Numbered from the stretch's first letter, positions 8,896-16,756 are shown. The stretch: 51,755 bases of DNA from an uncultured Armatimonadota bacterium (GCA_903927025.1 CAIYLG010000026.1:1-51755), one strand, 5' to 3'. Numbers and translations: made by a program. The notes: generated by a model from the sequence alone, not told the origin.

Positions 8896-9682
8896 TGAAC
8901 GTCACCACCTGTTCGGTTGAATTGTCCTTTGAAGACCTTCCCACCTTCATTGCATGGGAGATTTGTTGAGCCGTGCGAGCAACCTCCACGTCATCAATGT
9001 GACGTGGCCGACGAATGTTGACGGGAAACTCAGCTTGGATTCGCCCAGGATCCGCGGCGAGGAGAATGACTCGATCCCCAAGGGTCACTGCTTCGCGAAC
9101 ATTGTGAGTCACAAAGACGATCGTTGATCCGCTCTTCTTCCACACATCCTGAAGCTCAACGTATAAGTCTTCGCGTGTGATGGCATCCAGGGCAGAAAAT
9201 GGTTCATCCATTAGGAGAACCTCGGGTTCCAACGCGAGGGCGCGCGCAATCGCGACTCGCTGCCTCATCCCTCCGGAAAGAGTGTGCAGGTCGCTTTCAG
9301 CGACCTTGATCAATCCAACCAAATTTAGATAGTGAGTGGCTTTCTCGGCCGCCTGAGTTCGGGAATAGCCGTTCTGGCGAAGTCCGAACTCGACATTCTT
9401 TTGCACATCGAGCCAGGGAAACAGCGCGCCATCCTGAAAGACCAATGCCCGATCTGGCCCCGGCCCCTTGATAGGAACTCCATTCATCGCCACAGATCCT
9501 GAATCTGGCTTGTCCAACCCCGCAATGATGTTCAGAAGCGTCGATTTCCCACAGCCAGACGGCCCCACCAAGATCAGAAATTCTCCATCCTGAACTTCCA
9601 AAGAAATATTGGAGAGGGCTGAGACGCGCTTGTCGAGATGACGGAACTGCTTGTCCAGTCCTTTCACAACCAGCTTTGGCAT
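8888..9682 (-). CDS. ssuB: ABC transporter ATP-binding protein, nitrate/sulfonate/taurine type
   Basis: All ATPase motifs are present: Walker A GPSGCGKST, Q-loop VFQDGALFPW, signature LSGGMRQR, Walker B LLMDEPFSALD and the switch histidine in VFVTHNVREA. At 264 residues it has the normal length for SsuB/TauB proteins, which power import through the adjacent permease. Its ATG overlaps the stop of the upstream binding-protein gene as TGATG, so the two are translationally coupled. Confidence 0.9.
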   Translation of the reverse strand: MPKLVVKGLDKQFRHLDKRVSALSNISLEVQDGEFLILVGPSGCGKSTLLNIIAGLDKPDSGSVAMNGVPIKGPGPDRALVFQDGALFPWLDVQKNVEFGLRQNGYSRTQAAEKATHYLNLVGLIKVAESDLHTLSGGMRQRVAIARALALEPEVLLMDEPFSALDAITREDLYVELQDVWKKSGSTIVFVTHNVREAVTLGDRVILLAADPGRIQAEFPVNIRRPRHIDDVEVARTAQQISHAMKVGRSSKDNSTEQVVTFSG

Positions 9683-10746
9683 CAGCGAGCCTCAAGTCGA
9701 CGCTGCTGTTCAGCCGCCGCAAGCAGGACGCGATCAAACGCTCCGTCCAAGTTAGGGCTCTCCTTGAGGTAGCCAGCTTGATGTGCGGCATCGGCGAGTG
9801 CCGAGATGCTGGATGGATTTGGATCCACAGAAAACTTCAGCCGAGCCCAGGCGCGATGGAGCACGGTTTCGCCGAGAGCTTTGCCTGTCAGCCTCTTGAG
9901 TTCGCCGTTGACGACCTGTTGCGCCTCAGCAGAGTGATCATGAATCCAATCTATAGTCTGCAGGTGGGCACGAAGAACTGCCTTGACCGCCTCGGGGTGA
10001 AGCCTCTCAAACGCGGATCGGGCGACAACGACGGTGGTCGTGAACGCTTTTCCTGGCCACAGGTCACTTTCATCCACCACGATCTTGGCCTTTGCGTCCT
10101 TCTCCAGACGAGAGGCCCAAGGTTCTGGAACCCATGCCGCGTCGATCTGCTTTTGCAGGAACAGCGCCAGAATGTCAGGGTTCTTCACCGGGATGATGGA
10201 CACCCTTCCACCCTTCTCTTCCGGCGACAGACCGTTCACATCCAAGAAGTGCCGCAAAGATACATCCTGAGTTCCGCCGAGTTGAGGAACCGCAATCCGA
10301 TGATGGTCCAACCCCGCCACCGAAGTGATGTCGACGTCTCCACGCGCTACGAGACAAGCGCCGCCGCTGCATGCACCCGCTAGGATCTTTAGGGCTGTCC
10401 CGTGAGACTTGAGATAAGTGTTCACAGCCGGACTTGGTCCAACGTAGGCAATGTCAACCTCACCAGCAAGCAACGCTTCCATCGCTTCGGGGCCGGCGTT
10501 CACCACGCGAGGTTGAATCGTAAAATCGGGAACCGCTTTTTGAAACGTTCCTCGCGCCATTCCGATCAGCGCAGGGGCGTGTGTAAGGTTTGGGAAATAG
10601 GCGATGTTGAGAAGCGGCTTATCCGACGAAGGCGCCTTTGGCTGGCCGCCAAAGGCAATGCTGAGCACAACCAAAGCGAGTGTCGCAACGAAAGCGGTGA
10701 CTAAATCGCGACTGATCCTTCGGTTCTTGATGCGCCAATCTGCCAT
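9682..10746 (-). CDS. ssuA: ABC transporter substrate-binding protein, SsuA/TauA-like
   Basis: An N-terminal membrane or signal segment (LVTAFVATLALVVLSIAFGG) is followed by a type II periplasmic-binding fold: IAYFPNLTHAPALIGMARG, then AGEVDIAYVGPSPAVN, AVPQLGGTQDVSLRHFL and WVPEPWASRLEKD. These match the NMT1/SsuA-like group. The segment lacks a lipobox cysteine, so it is probably periplasmic or held by an uncleaved anchor. It is the first gene of the transporter operon. A GGAGG-CAA-CCTCC hairpin lies just upstream of the ATG. Confidence 0.85.
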   Translation of the reverse strand: MADWRIKNRRISRDLVTAFVATLALVVLSIAFGGQPKAPSSDKPLLNIAYFPNLTHAPALIGMARGTFQKAVPDFTIQPRVVNAGPEAMEALLAGEVDIAYVGPSPAVNTYLKSHGTALKILAGACSGGACLVARGDVDITSVAGLDHHRIAVPQLGGTQDVSLRHFLDVNGLSPEEKGGRVSIIPVKNPDILALFLQKQIDAAWVPEPWASRLEKDAKAKIVVDESDLWPGKAFTTTVVVARSAFERLHPEAVKAVLRAHLQTIDWIHDHSAEAQQVVNGELKRLTGKALGETVLHRAWARLKFSVDPNPSSISALADAAHQAGYLKESPNLDGAFDRVLLAAAEQQRRLEAR

Positions 10747-10760
10747 GCGGATGCCTATTT

Positions 10761-10773
10761 GGAGGTTGCCTCC
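10761..10773 (-). promoter_or_regulatory. GGAGG-CAA-CCTCC hairpin upstream of ssuA-like gene
   Basis: On the minus strand, AGGAGGAGGCAACCTCC places a five-base anti-Shine-Dalgarno arm after an AGGAGG sequence, some 15-25 bases before the ATG. The normal ribosome-site position is otherwise empty. It could hide or position the ribosome site, but this is inference from pairing alone. Confidence 0.35.
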
Positions 10774-10820
10774 TCCTAAAGGGTATCACGCACTTTCCTA
10801 ATTTCAGACAAAAACAATCG

Positions 10821-10836
10821 ACAAACCTGGGTTTGT
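10821..10836. promoter_or_regulatory. Perfect dyad ACAAACC-TG-GGTTTGT
   Basis: A 7-bp perfect inverted repeat with a 2-base centre lies between the Rrf2 regulator and the transporter operon. Its size and position suit a homodimeric repressor site, and Rrf2 itself is the obvious candidate. The two-base loop is too short for a good RNA hairpin, so it is less likely to be a terminator. Confidence 0.45.
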
Positions 10837-10857
10837 TCTTGATTAGGCTTCTCTGGG

Positions 10858-11316
10858 TTAAATTACGAAGTCAAAAGACTTGGAAAGACCATCCTCGTTC
10901 TGCCGCTGCCTCTCCGCCAATTCCGCGAACGTTGTCTGATCAAGCACTTCCGACATTACGTTCCGCACATCCTTGAAGGCGACTCGAAGGGCACAAACCT
11001 CTGGGTTTGGACAGCCGCACTCGCTGAACTTGGTTACGCTGACGCAGCTGATCGGGGCGATTGGCCCGTCCATAGCGCGAAGTACGGCCCCAAGGGTGAT
11101 TTCCTGGGGTGGGACGGCAAGCGAGTAGCCGCCGCCTGGTCCTTTCCGGCTCTGAACAAAGCCGGTCATCTTCAGCGCAACAAGGATCTGCTGGAGAAAT
11201 TTAACTGGAATGTTCTGCCGCGACGCAATATCCTGAATCTGAATCGGGCCCTGGTCAGCAAGCAGGCTGAGGTCAAGAACCGCTCGGGTAGCGTAGCGTG
11301 CACGGCTGGAAAGCAT
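10858..11316 (-). CDS. Rrf2-family transcriptional regulator, likely Fe-S binding
   Basis: The protein begins MLSSRARYATRAVLDLSLLA, the classic Rrf2 winged-helix start, with the wing region SRKGPGGGYSLA at about residues 56-67. Cysteines 91, 100, 102 and 108 (last three as CGCPNPEVC) lie in the loop where IscR and NsrR bind Fe-S clusters, although the spacing differs. Rrf2 proteins control Fe-S, cysteine or nitric-oxide responses. It lies directly upstream of the sulfonate-type transporter on the same strand, so it may control sulfur-source uptake (inference). The ATG is preceded by a TAAACT box at a six-base gap. Confidence 0.85.
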   Translation of the reverse strand: MLSSRARYATRAVLDLSLLADQGPIQIQDIASRQNIPVKFLQQILVALKMTGFVQSRKGPGGGYSLAVPPQEITLGAVLRAMDGPIAPISCVSVTKFSECGCPNPEVCALRVAFKDVRNVMSEVLDQTTFAELAERQRQNEDGLSKSFDFVI

Positions 11317-11322
11317 AGAGCT

Positions 11323-11328
11323 AGTTTA
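11323..11328 (-). promoter_or_regulatory. Leaderless -10 box (TAAACT) of the Rrf2 gene
   Basis: TAAACT lies exactly six bases before the ATG at 11316, and no ribosome site is present. Transcription would begin at or next to the start codon. Confidence 0.5.
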
Positions 11329-11398
11329 GCGGAGGAACCGCAATCTGAAGATTGCAATTCGAAAAGGTGTCCTCCCGCACCACGCCCAGGCAGACCGA

Positions 11399-11404
11399 TA
11401 TACT
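11399..11404 (+). promoter_or_regulatory. Leaderless -10 box (TATACT) of plsC
   Basis: TATACT lies seven bases before ATG 11412 with no ribosome site between. It supports this ATG over the upstream in-frame ATG at 11352. Confidence 0.5.
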
Positions 11405-11411
11405 CCAAGTT

Positions 11412-12083
11412 ATGAACGGCAAGAATCCAACGTGGTACGCCTTTATCCGATGGACGATGAAGACGGCCTACTTCGGCACCCACGGTGGCATTGGGTGGGT
11501 AGGGCGGGAAAATATTCCCGCTCAGGGGCCGATCCTTGTCGCTCCGGTTCACATCAGCCATCTCGACCCACCCGCAGTTGCGGTTGGGTCCACTCGCCGA
11601 CTCCGATTTATGGCCAAGGAGGAACTCTTCAAGCACCCGATCTTTGGTCGTCTGATTGCCTCCCTGGGTGCCTACCCGGTCAAACGTGGCGAAGGCGACA
11701 CCGAGTCCATACGTCGCACGATTGCACTTCTTGAGGAAGGGGAGGCTGTCCTGATCTTCCCCGAGGGCACCCGTGGAGACGGGAAAGTGATTCAGGAAAT
11801 GAGCCGCGGCGTGGCAATGTTGGCTAAGAAAACCAAGGCTCCCGTGCTTCCCGTTGGGATCGTCGGAACCAACAGGGTGATGCCTGTGGGAAGCTTCAAG
11901 GGCGAGAAATTCAAGGTCGTCATCGTGTTTGGCAAGCCGTTCACCTACGAGGAAGTTGCCACCGACTCCAGCGAAAAGGTGAATCGAGAGCTGTTCGCGA
12001 AAGCCCTTCAATCAAGGATCGCAGACCTATGCCGCGCGAATGGGATGCCGCTAGAACTTCAGCATGGCGCTGATGCTGACTAG
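11412..12083 (+). CDS. plsC: 1-acyl-sn-glycerol-3-phosphate acyltransferase
   Basis: PlsC-family acyltransferase that adds the second fatty acid to lysophosphatidic acid in membrane lipid synthesis. The catalytic HX4D motif is HISHLD (about residues 38-43), followed by the glycerol-phosphate binding block FPEGTRGDG and the later AVLPVGI-like strand APVLPVGIVGTNRV. At 223 residues it has normal length. The frame opens at 11352, but ATG 11412 next to a TATACT box fits better. Its 3' end overlaps the end of the convergent gene at 12051 by 33 bases. Confidence 0.88.
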   Translation: MNGKNPTWYAFIRWTMKTAYFGTHGGIGWVGRENIPAQGPILVAPVHISHLDPPAVAVGSTRRLRFMAKEELFKHPIFGRLIASLGAYPVKRGEGDTESIRRTIALLEEGEAVLIFPEGTRGDGKVIQEMSRGVAMLAKKTKAPVLPVGIVGTNRVMPVGSFKGEKFKVVIVFGKPFTYEEVATDSSEKVNRELFAKALQSRIADLCRANGMPLELQHGADAD

Positions 12084-12659
12084 GGTTTCTCGGTCCCTTG
12101 TGATGAATCGAACGGCCACGTGAGGGGCAGGTCGCAGCTCCACACCGCTGCTAAGGCGAAACCCGTTGTGCTCGGCAATCAAATAGAAACTCTTGCTGAA
12201 AGGAAGAGAGATGCCAATGAATGGCGAAGTGAGGGAGCCGGTTTGGATACCCACGCTGATGTCTGAGTACAGGTTTCCCGGCAGATCATCCATTGGGTTG
12301 CGAAACGTGGTGACCGCATAGAAGCGTCTGCCATCTTGGGTGAGGTTTGAGGCATCGAGGACGCCAAGACTGATTCCAGGAGATATTCCTGGAACTGAGG
12401 CTATGTAGTTGTACGAGAAGTCGAATGTGCCCACCGGATTCATCCCGGACTTCACTACGTCTCGAAGATCAAGTTCGAAGGAGTTGCCGACCCCGATTCC
12501 CAGGAAGTGAGCCAAATCTCCGCTGACCACCGGTGCGGCTCGAAATTCGTAGCGGACGTCCTCAAAAGGGATCTTTCGGGCAGTGGGAATATCAATGAGC
12601 TGGTCGGCCGATGCAATTCCAGCAGTCAGCGACAGCAGCAAAGTTGGGAGGAGGCGCAC
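12051..12659 (-). CDS. Secreted hypothetical protein, likely outer-membrane barrel
   Basis: A signal peptide (LLPTLLLSLTAGIASA) precedes 180 residues with many alternating hydrophobic stretches (FELDLRDVV, GISLGVLDASN, SDISVGIQTG, VAVRFITRD) and a C-terminal aromatic residue (SISAMLKF). This suggests a small outer-membrane beta-barrel. No family is recognised. The start is GTG with a TATGTT box six bases upstream and no ribosome site. It ends inside the 3' end of plsC. Confidence 0.65.
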   Translation of the reverse strand: MRLLPTLLLSLTAGIASADQLIDIPTARKIPFEDVRYEFRAAPVVSGDLAHFLGIGVGNSFELDLRDVVKSGMNPVGTFDFSYNYIASVPGISPGISLGVLDASNLTQDGRRFYAVTTFRNPMDDLPGNLYSDISVGIQTGSLTSPFIGISLPFSKSFYLIAEHNGFRLSSGVELRPAPHVAVRFITRDRETLVSISAMLKF

Positions 12660-12665
12660 CGACAG

Positions 12666-12671
12666 AACATA
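12666..12671 (-). promoter_or_regulatory. Leaderless -10 box (TATGTT)
   Basis: TATGTT lies six bases before the GTG start at 12659, with no Shine-Dalgarno sequence. It gives the barrel-like protein its own promoter just after the rtcA-like gene. Confidence 0.45.
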
Positions 12672-12677
12672 CCAGAG

Positions 12678-13742
12678 TCAGCCGCGCACAATTGTGACAA
12701 CTCCAGGCCCATTTTCAGTCCCACGTACGGTGAGATGAATGGGAAGGAACTGCTTGATGACCCACACAATGGTGAGGAACCGCTTGGTGAGGCGAGAAAC
12801 CGTAAAGGAACTGGATCCTTCGGCAAAAGCTAGTGGGATCACAAGCTGGTCAGCTAAATACGGGTCCACCGTGCTGGATCCAGACATCCAGTCGAGCAGT
12901 TCCTCAAACGCCTGTTGGGCCACTGTCTCGGCTCGAACGCCTTGGGCGCCAATTGCCGTTCCGCCACCCATTCCACGCTGGTACTCAGCCCAGGTTGTGA
13001 CGTAGGCACCTCGGCCCGAACCTTCGACCTCACGAATCTCTGGCTTGATTTTGACGCCGGAGGAGTTGCCCATTCGAATCAAATGGGATGCGATGCGGTC
13101 GCCAACCGAGCTGGGAAGGGCACAAAGGGTCACTACCGCCCGAACTTCCTTAAGGGCGCCACGATCTGTCCATTCAATATTGGAAATCGGACTCGGCTCC
13201 ACATCAAGCGCAACCTGCCCGTTGGACTCTCTGCCAAAACCGGCGCGGACAAGGTCAGGGAACGCGTAGATCCCAATTTTACGCAGGGCGGTGAGGGCGA
13301 CATTCGCGAAATAATCATAGCTAAGCGCGTTCGTGCCAAACGTCTCTCCTTCCACCATGACGCTGGAGTAGACACCGCTTCGGGCAAGCACCGGAAGCAT
13401 GGAGCTTAGGACCACCAGTGCATTGGCACCTCGCTTCAGATCGTTTCTCTCGGATTCAATTTGCCCCTTAAAACCCTTGGGGCGCGAATTGGGCAAAAAG
13501 CTCATCGTGCCAGAAGACTGTTCCGCGCCAATCATCTCAGCCGAAACCACACTGACCAGCGCTTTGGCAAAAGTCAGGTCTTCAGCATCCAGACCAGAAA
13601 ACTTGGAGTTGGCCCGGATGTCGTGAATGCGAGTGGGCTGTTGTGTCAGCGCAGACATTGCAAGCGCCGTGCGCACGAGCGCGCCGCTCCCTTCACCGTG
13701 TGAACCGTCAAGATGAACAAGAGTCTGAGTGCCGTTGCGCAT
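12678..13742 (-). CDS. RNA 3'-terminal phosphate cyclase-like protein lacking the catalytic His
   Basis: The 354-residue protein follows the RtcA/RCL fold: LDGSHGEGSGALVRTALAMS at the N terminus, NSKFSGLDAEDLTFAKAL, RMGNSSGVKIKPEI, SGRGAYVTTWAEY, and near the C terminus YLADQLVIPLAFAEGSSSFTVS. Active RtcA forms 2',3'-cyclic phosphate at RNA 3' ends through adenylation of a histidine (His309 in E. coli, in SCHLLTN). Here the aligned segment reads TKRFLTI, with Arg321 (codon 12780-12782) in place of that histidine. Other parts are well kept, so a changed or non-catalytic role, like eukaryotic Rcl1, is possible. No rtcB or rtcR is nearby. The ATG overlaps the stop of the membrane-protein gene upstream. 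Confidence 0.85.
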   Translation of the reverse strand: MRNGTQTLVHLDGSHGEGSGALVRTALAMSALTQQPTRIHDIRANSKFSGLDAEDLTFAKALVSVVSAEMIGAEQSSGTMSFLPNSRPKGFKGQIESERNDLKRGANALVVLSSMLPVLARSGVYSSVMVEGETFGTNALSYDYFANVALTALRKIGIYAFPDLVRAGFGRESNGQVALDVEPSPISNIEWTDRGALKEVRAVVTLCALPSSVGDRIASHLIRMGNSSGVKIKPEIREVEGSGRGAYVTTWAEYQRGMGGGTAIGAQGVRAETVAQQAFEELLDWMSGSSTVDPYLADQLVIPLAFAEGSSSFTVSRLTKRFLTIVWVIKQFLPIHLTVRGTENGPGVVTIVRG

Positions 13743-14797
13743 CAGATCTTGGCTTTGAAGATCGCGAATTCCAGCATCTTCATGACATAGGTCAATCCGA
13801 TAAGCATGAAGAAGGCGAGCATGACTTCAACGAACATGACCGGCGGCGTATAGTTTCCGGTGGCTCCCATCGTTGCACCGTTGACGATGTGATTGATCTT
13901 TGTAAGGAGAGCCCCAACCGCATCAATCAACATGCCATGGAACAGACCGTAGAATGCAAAGAACCCAATTACGGTCATCGGCATTGAAACTTTATACTTG
14001 TGGCGCTGATGCTCGTTGTAGATGATGCAGCTGTAGCACCGCTCCTTCTTCTGCGCCATGGTCAGCTTGTGGTTGTGAGGAATGAAGTTGGCGGCAAGCA
14101 GTGCATCTTTCGGGATCGGCTTGTTCTCCATCGCCCCTCTGATGACTGATTCCTCGCACATACATCCCACAAGCTCCTTCCAGCAGGTTCGCTTGGACAG
14201 GTAGATGGGGCATTTCTCACGAACAAACTTTCGGCAAAAAGGGAGCTGCCAGCACTTGCCAAGCAGGATGTTCTGCTTGTCCCCTTCCTCTTTAATGCCC
14301 TTGCCGTACTTGAGCTGATCGAGCTTTACACCCGTCTTCACCCGCTGGGTTACACGGAAGAAGATGTCGATCATCAGCACGCAGAAGCCGATGATTCCCA
14401 GGATCGTTCCGCCAACCTGGAGAGATCCGAGCGCGCTTTGCGAAGCCTGGTTGGTCCCGCTGAGCATTCCCGGTAGATACAGGGGTGCAAAATAGAGTCC
14501 AGCCGCCACAACAAGTTGAGCGGCGCCGAGGAACTCACTTCCCCAAAACATGTAGGCAGAGCCCGTAGCCAAGCCGATGACGCCGGCAATAAGAACCTTT
14601 TGGAAGATCTCTGCATTGCGGACGGCATCGGCCATCTGGCTTGCGGAACCGGCATCGCCAGTTACACGGAAGCATGTAAACACGAGCAGGCCAACGGAAA
14701 TGAAGGTCGCGAGAGCGCCCAGAAGCATGACGGTCTTGGCACAGCCCGTCAAGAAATCCTGAAACGTTTCTGAAAGATCGCTTCCTAACCTGCTCAT
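13742..14797 (-). CDS. Membrane protein with a central cysteine-rich domain, unknown function
   Basis: Four or so membrane helices in the N-terminal 150 residues (VMLLGALATFISVGLLVFTC, VLIAGVIGLATGSAYMF, LVVAAGLYFAPLYLPGML, GTILGIIGFCVLMIDIFF) are followed by a soluble part and two C-terminal helices. The soluble part holds nine cysteines in about 90 residues, including KCWQLPFC, REKCPIY, TCWKELVGCMC and RCYSCI, with HNH nearby. Such spacing suggests zinc or Fe-S binding. No known family was recognised. It is joined to the RtcA-like gene by TGATG and follows efp after 5 bases, so all three are probably co-transcribed. Confidence 0.75.
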   Translation of the reverse strand: MSRLGSDLSETFQDFLTGCAKTVMLLGALATFISVGLLVFTCFRVTGDAGSASQMADAVRNAEIFQKVLIAGVIGLATGSAYMFWGSEFLGAAQLVVAAGLYFAPLYLPGMLSGTNQASQSALGSLQVGGTILGIIGFCVLMIDIFFRVTQRVKTGVKLDQLKYGKGIKEEGDKQNILLGKCWQLPFCRKFVREKCPIYLSKRTCWKELVGCMCEESVIRGAMENKPIPKDALLAANFIPHNHKLTMAQKKERCYSCIIYNEHQRHKYKVSMPMTVIGFFAFYGLFHGMLIDAVGALLTKINHIVNGATMGATGNYTPPVMFVEVMLAFFMLIGLTYVMKMLEFAIFKAKI

Positions 14798-14802
14798 AGC
14801 TT

Positions 14803-15372
14803 TTACTTCTTGACGCGTTCTAGATACGAGTCGGTGCGAGTATCCACTTTAACAACGTCGCCGATGTTGATGTGGAACGGAACGTTGATGCTGGCGCCAC
14901 TCTCGAGCTTGGCCACCTTGGTGCTTCCGCCACTCACTGTATCACCCTTGAACCCAGGATCGGCTTCGACGATCTCCAGCTCCACAAAGTTCGGTAGTTC
15001 GTATCCAAGAGTTTCGCCATTTGCGGTGAGAGCTGTGATCTCCGTATCTTCCTTGAGATACTTCGCCTGGGAACCTAAGGTTTCCGATGGCACAGGAATC
15101 TGCTCATAGGAGTCCAGATCCATAAGAATCAGCTCATCCGCCTGCTTGTACAGGAACTGCATCTTCACCTTCTCAACGAAGGCCGGCTCCACGCGCTCGC
15201 CAGATCGGAAGGTCTTTTCCAAAACCTGCCCGGTCTTCACCTTGCGGAGACGGGTTCTTACGAACGCGCCACCCTTACCTGGCTTAACGTGCTGGAACTC
15301 GGTGATGGTGTAAACCTCTCCGTCCAGATAGAAGTGCATTCCATTTTTAAAATCGCTTGTATCAATCGCCAA
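14803..15372 (-). CDS. efp: Translation elongation factor P
   Basis: EF-P binds stalled ribosomes between the P and E sites and rescues synthesis of polyproline stretches. The protein has the three beta-barrel domains of the family and normal length (189 residues): the N-terminal KOW-like domain, LYKQADELILMDLDSYEQI in the middle domain, and the C-terminal GASINVPFHINIGDVVKVDTRT signature. The loop KPGKGGAF places Lys33 at the modified tip position, the lysine type used by EpmA-like enzymes; no modifying enzyme is in the window. The start is TTG, fixed by an AGGAG site (15381-15385) at 8-base spacing. Confidence 0.95.
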   Translation of the reverse strand: MAIDTSDFKNGMHFYLDGEVYTITEFQHVKPGKGGAFVRTRLRKVKTGQVLEKTFRSGERVEPAFVEKVKMQFLYKQADELILMDLDSYEQIPVPSETLGSQAKYLKEDTEITALTANGETLGYELPNFVELEIVEADPGFKGDTVSGGSTKVAKLESGASINVPFHINIGDVVKVDTRTDSYLERVKK

Positions 15373-15599
15373 TCTTGATGCTCCTCGGGGTCACCCCCGC
15401 ATAGGCTCCATTGTGACATGCGGCAGAGTTGCTGCTCTGCGCACTAAACCTCAAGCCGGCATTAATAGTAACTGACGACTCAGTGCGGCGTAACGGTCAA
15501 TTTGTTCAATTAACATTTGGAGTTTTTCTGGCAGACGCCTGAGGAGTCGCTTGGCGTTCTCCAACAGCCCCTAAATAGGGCCCTTTTGTGCATGGCAAG

Positions 15600-15605
15600 T
15601 ACAAT
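15600..15605 (+). promoter_or_regulatory. Putative -10 box (TACAAT)
   Basis: TACAAT lies 14 bases before ATG 15620, the same spacing as the TATAAT box to GTG 4901 at the pseudopilin gene, and again no ribosome site follows. A clear -35 hexamer was not seen. The rest of 15373-15599 holds only small hairpins (GCAGAG-TTGCTG-CTCTGC near 15423; ACTGA-CGAC-TCAGT near 15476). Confidence 0.35.
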
Positions 15606-15619
15606 ACGTTGTTGCCCTT

Positions 15620-16756
15620 ATGGTGCCCGTGAAGTCCCCGATCCCTACCTACGCGCTTTCAGCACCCGTTGGCCATGTAATGCGCCCAACGCTAACCTGT
15701 GCGGCAGAGGATTCACTCCAAAGGGCTGTGGTCGAGCTGAGGCGAAACGGCGGCGGGCTGTTGCCGATTGTGCAGGACGGGGTGCTCGCCGGAGCCATTA
15801 CCGAGTTTTCGATAAGCAGAGCCCTCGCCAACGGCGTGGAGATGGAGACCGCCTGCCTAGAAGCCGCAGACCAGGCAACCACCGTTGCCCCCTACTCAAG
15901 CGGAGCCGAAGCCCTAAGGCTGCTGGAAGACGATCGAGTTCAAACCTTGATCGTGGTAGACGACCTTGGGAAGGTCACCGGCATTCTGAGTCCATCCGAC
16001 CTCATTCCTCGTCGCCGCATGCTGCCCCGACCGGAACCGGTGGGTGGGATGGCCACTCCGTTCGGCGTCTATCTGACCAGTGGCGGGTTATCCGGTGGCG
16101 TAAGCCTTTGGGCAGTGATGGGAACGGGTGCCCTAATGTTCACGATGCTCGCCATCAGCCAGGTGATTGCGATTTGGGTGCTGACACCTTTAGATCACAC
16201 CACTTTGACTGACTCCGTCAAGGATGCCATTGCGGGCGGGTTCACACTCTTTCTCTTTGGATTGACCATGAGGCTGATGCCGCTCTCAGGAACCCATGGT
16301 GCCGAGCATATGGTGGTTCACGCGATGGAGAAGGGTGAAGAGCTCACCCCAGAGATCGTGGCGAGAATGCCTCGAGTCCATCCACGGTGCGGCACAAACC
16401 TTGCCGTCGCCCTCACCCTCTTCTCCGTCATTGCTACGACGGAGTGGGTCAAGAGCTTTGAAACTCGCTTGCTGGTGGCGGCACTTGTAACAATGTTCTT
16501 CTGGAGGCCACTGGGTTCGATGGCGCAGCAGTTCGTCACCACCAAGAAGCCAAACGCCAAACAGCTGAGAAGTGGGATCAAGGCCGCCAACGAACTCATC
16601 GAGCGCTATTCCACAGCGAAGGTGAGCACCGCATCCATTCCCAGGCGCATATGGAACAGTGGCCTGTTGCACGTTATTTCTGGGAGCACCCTAACACTTT
16701 TGGCAACCAAAGGCGTCCTGTGGGCGTTCCATTTAAAGATCCCGGGGCTGGAATAG
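15620..16756 (+). CDS. CBS-domain pair fused to a DUF1385 (YqhQ-like) membrane domain
   Basis: Residues about 15-135 form two CBS domains (VGHVMRPTLTCAAEDSLQRAV; then DDRVQTLIVVDDLGKVTGILSPSDLI), which in other proteins bind adenosyl ligands. A membrane part follows with helices around ALMFTMLAISQVIAIWVL and AIAGGFTLFLFGLTM, and the DUF1385 signature GAEHMVVHAMEKGEELTP...VHPRCGTN (about residues 225-260). A further helix pair lies at the C terminus. DUF1385 proteins are of unknown function. The fusion suggests that the membrane domain responds to a nucleotide level inside the cell. The two adjacent domains read through in one frame, with no sign of a frameshift. Confidence 0.82.
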   Translation: MVPVKSPIPTYALSAPVGHVMRPTLTCAAEDSLQRAVVELRRNGGGLLPIVQDGVLAGAITEFSISRALANGVEMETACLEAADQATTVAPYSSGAEALRLLEDDRVQTLIVVDDLGKVTGILSPSDLIPRRRMLPRPEPVGGMATPFGVYLTSGGLSGGVSLWAVMGTGALMFTMLAISQVIAIWVLTPLDHTTLTDSVKDAIAGGFTLFLFGLTMRLMPLSGTHGAEHMVVHAMEKGEELTPEIVARMPRVHPRCGTNLAVALTLFSVIATTEWVKSFETRLLVAALVTMFFWRPLGSMAQQFVTTKKPNAKQLRSGIKAANELIERYSTAKVSTASIPRRIWNSGLLHVISGSTLTLLATKGVLWAFHLKIPGLE

